From Flavobacterium sp. (GTDB taxonomy: Bacteria; Bacteroidota; Bacteroidia; Flavobacteriales; Flavobacteriaceae): DNA of 16,187 bases. Positions 15,912-16,187 of the stretch are shown here, in pieces. The stretch covers positions 1-16,187 of the forward strand of contig DMHA01000407.1 in assembly GCA_003449615.1 (NCBI GenBank), in the 5' to 3' direction. The stretch's first letter is position 1. Every line of letters starts with the position of its first letter. Below the pieces are notes generated by a model. That model saw only the letters and a list, made by a program, of their open reading frames with translations, was not told the origin of the DNA and made no database searches. A program made the translations under genes and the position numbers.

Positions 15912-16187
15912 TTACTCCATTTTCCTAAACTTCAACCATAAAAACAAATATTTATTAAAACATGCAAAAGCATGAATATAAGCAAGTATAAACCCTTTTT
16001 TGCCTTTTAGAAATTGACCTTTTAGAAAATAATTTTTTATGAAATTTCCAAAAGGAATTACTATTAAATGAAAATAATTAGGTCTTATTTTCTTTTTATA
16101 CAACTCATTAGCAAGCGTTTGAGCTTCTAATGTTAATTGCGAATTGTACTGGTCAAATCCAATATTTTTTTCTGAAAAGAAATAATT
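15912..16187 (-). CDS. Family 2 glycosyltransferase, C-terminal part, cut by the window edge
   Basis: The reading frame is open to the right edge, so 91 C-terminal residues are seen and the real start is outside. A TTG at 16103 is not the start, because the frame continues upstream without a stop (it includes SEKNIGFDQYNSQ and LTLEAQTLANELYKKK). The pattern of a conserved Y near the start, then a basic stretch, IPFGNFIKNYFLKGQFL, KGKKGFILAY and HAF-CFNKYLFLW is the usual C-terminus of family 2 glycosyltransferases of the WaaE/KdtX type, which act in LPS core assembly. The catalytic half cannot be judged here. It converges on the DUF5672 gene with a 4-base gap and no terminator between them. 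Confidence 0.72.
   Translation of the reverse strand, partial: NYFFSEKNIGFDQYNSQLTLEAQTLANELYKKKIRPNYFHLIVIPFGNFIKNYFLKGQFLKGKKGFILAYIHAFACFNKYLFLWLKFRKME

Noticed and set aside
15912..16103. A short complete gene starting at a TTG at 16103
   Set aside because: The frame stays open to the window edge and its upstream residues continue the glycosyltransferase pattern, so this is the end of a longer gene.

Overview
The window looks like a chromosomal segment of a Bacteroidota bacterium, most likely Flavobacterium or a close relative. Four things point that way: a very AT-rich sequence, a PorX-type regulator of the type IX secretion system, gene starts preceded by A-rich leaders rather than Shine-Dalgarno motifs, and several promoter -7 elements of the Bacteroidota form TAnnTTTG. 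No tRNA, rRNA, CRISPR array, transposase, phage or recognisable defence system was found.

Layout. Bases 1-218 hold a large imperfect palindrome (4-163) that resembles a small non-autonomous repeat element. Next come a small two-helix membrane protein of unknown function (219-665), the LPS-export ATPase lptB (723-1463), porX (1600-3180) and a DUF349 repeat protein whose true start is most likely the ATG at 3397. A clear terminator follows. Then comes hemN (5656-7020), the oxygen-independent haem-synthesis enzyme, whose promoter carries an FNR-like palindrome at an activator-like position. A shared terminator separates hemN from a convergent APC-family amino acid permease (7174-8652, minus strand). 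A 356-base divergent promoter region leads to eno (9009-10301), its terminator, gltA (10452-11735), and a lysine 6-dehydrogenase / saccharopine dehydrogenase-like enzyme (11808-12947).

From about 12891 the character changes to a surface-polysaccharide locus, with genes on alternating strands, longer AT-rich spacers and more AT-rich coding sequence. It holds a family 2 glycosyltransferase and an FkbM-type methyltransferase (both minus strand), a DUF5672 protein (plus strand), and the C-terminal part of a second family 2 glycosyltransferase that runs off the right edge (minus strand). The lysine-dehydrogenase-like gene and the first glycosyltransferase overlap tail to tail by 57 bases, which marks a compact boundary between core metabolism and the glycan locus.

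Functional themes are envelope biogenesis (lptB, porX, the glycan genes), central carbon metabolism (eno, gltA), amino acid transport and possibly lysine breakdown (permease, dehydrogenase), and low-oxygen haem synthesis (hemN). I do not see a clearly new multi-gene system. The items most worth a second look are the FNR-like box at hemN, the long palindrome at the left edge, the inverted repeat in the gltA promoter, the 77-residue periodicity of the DUF349 protein and its start correction, and the uncharacterised small membrane protein.
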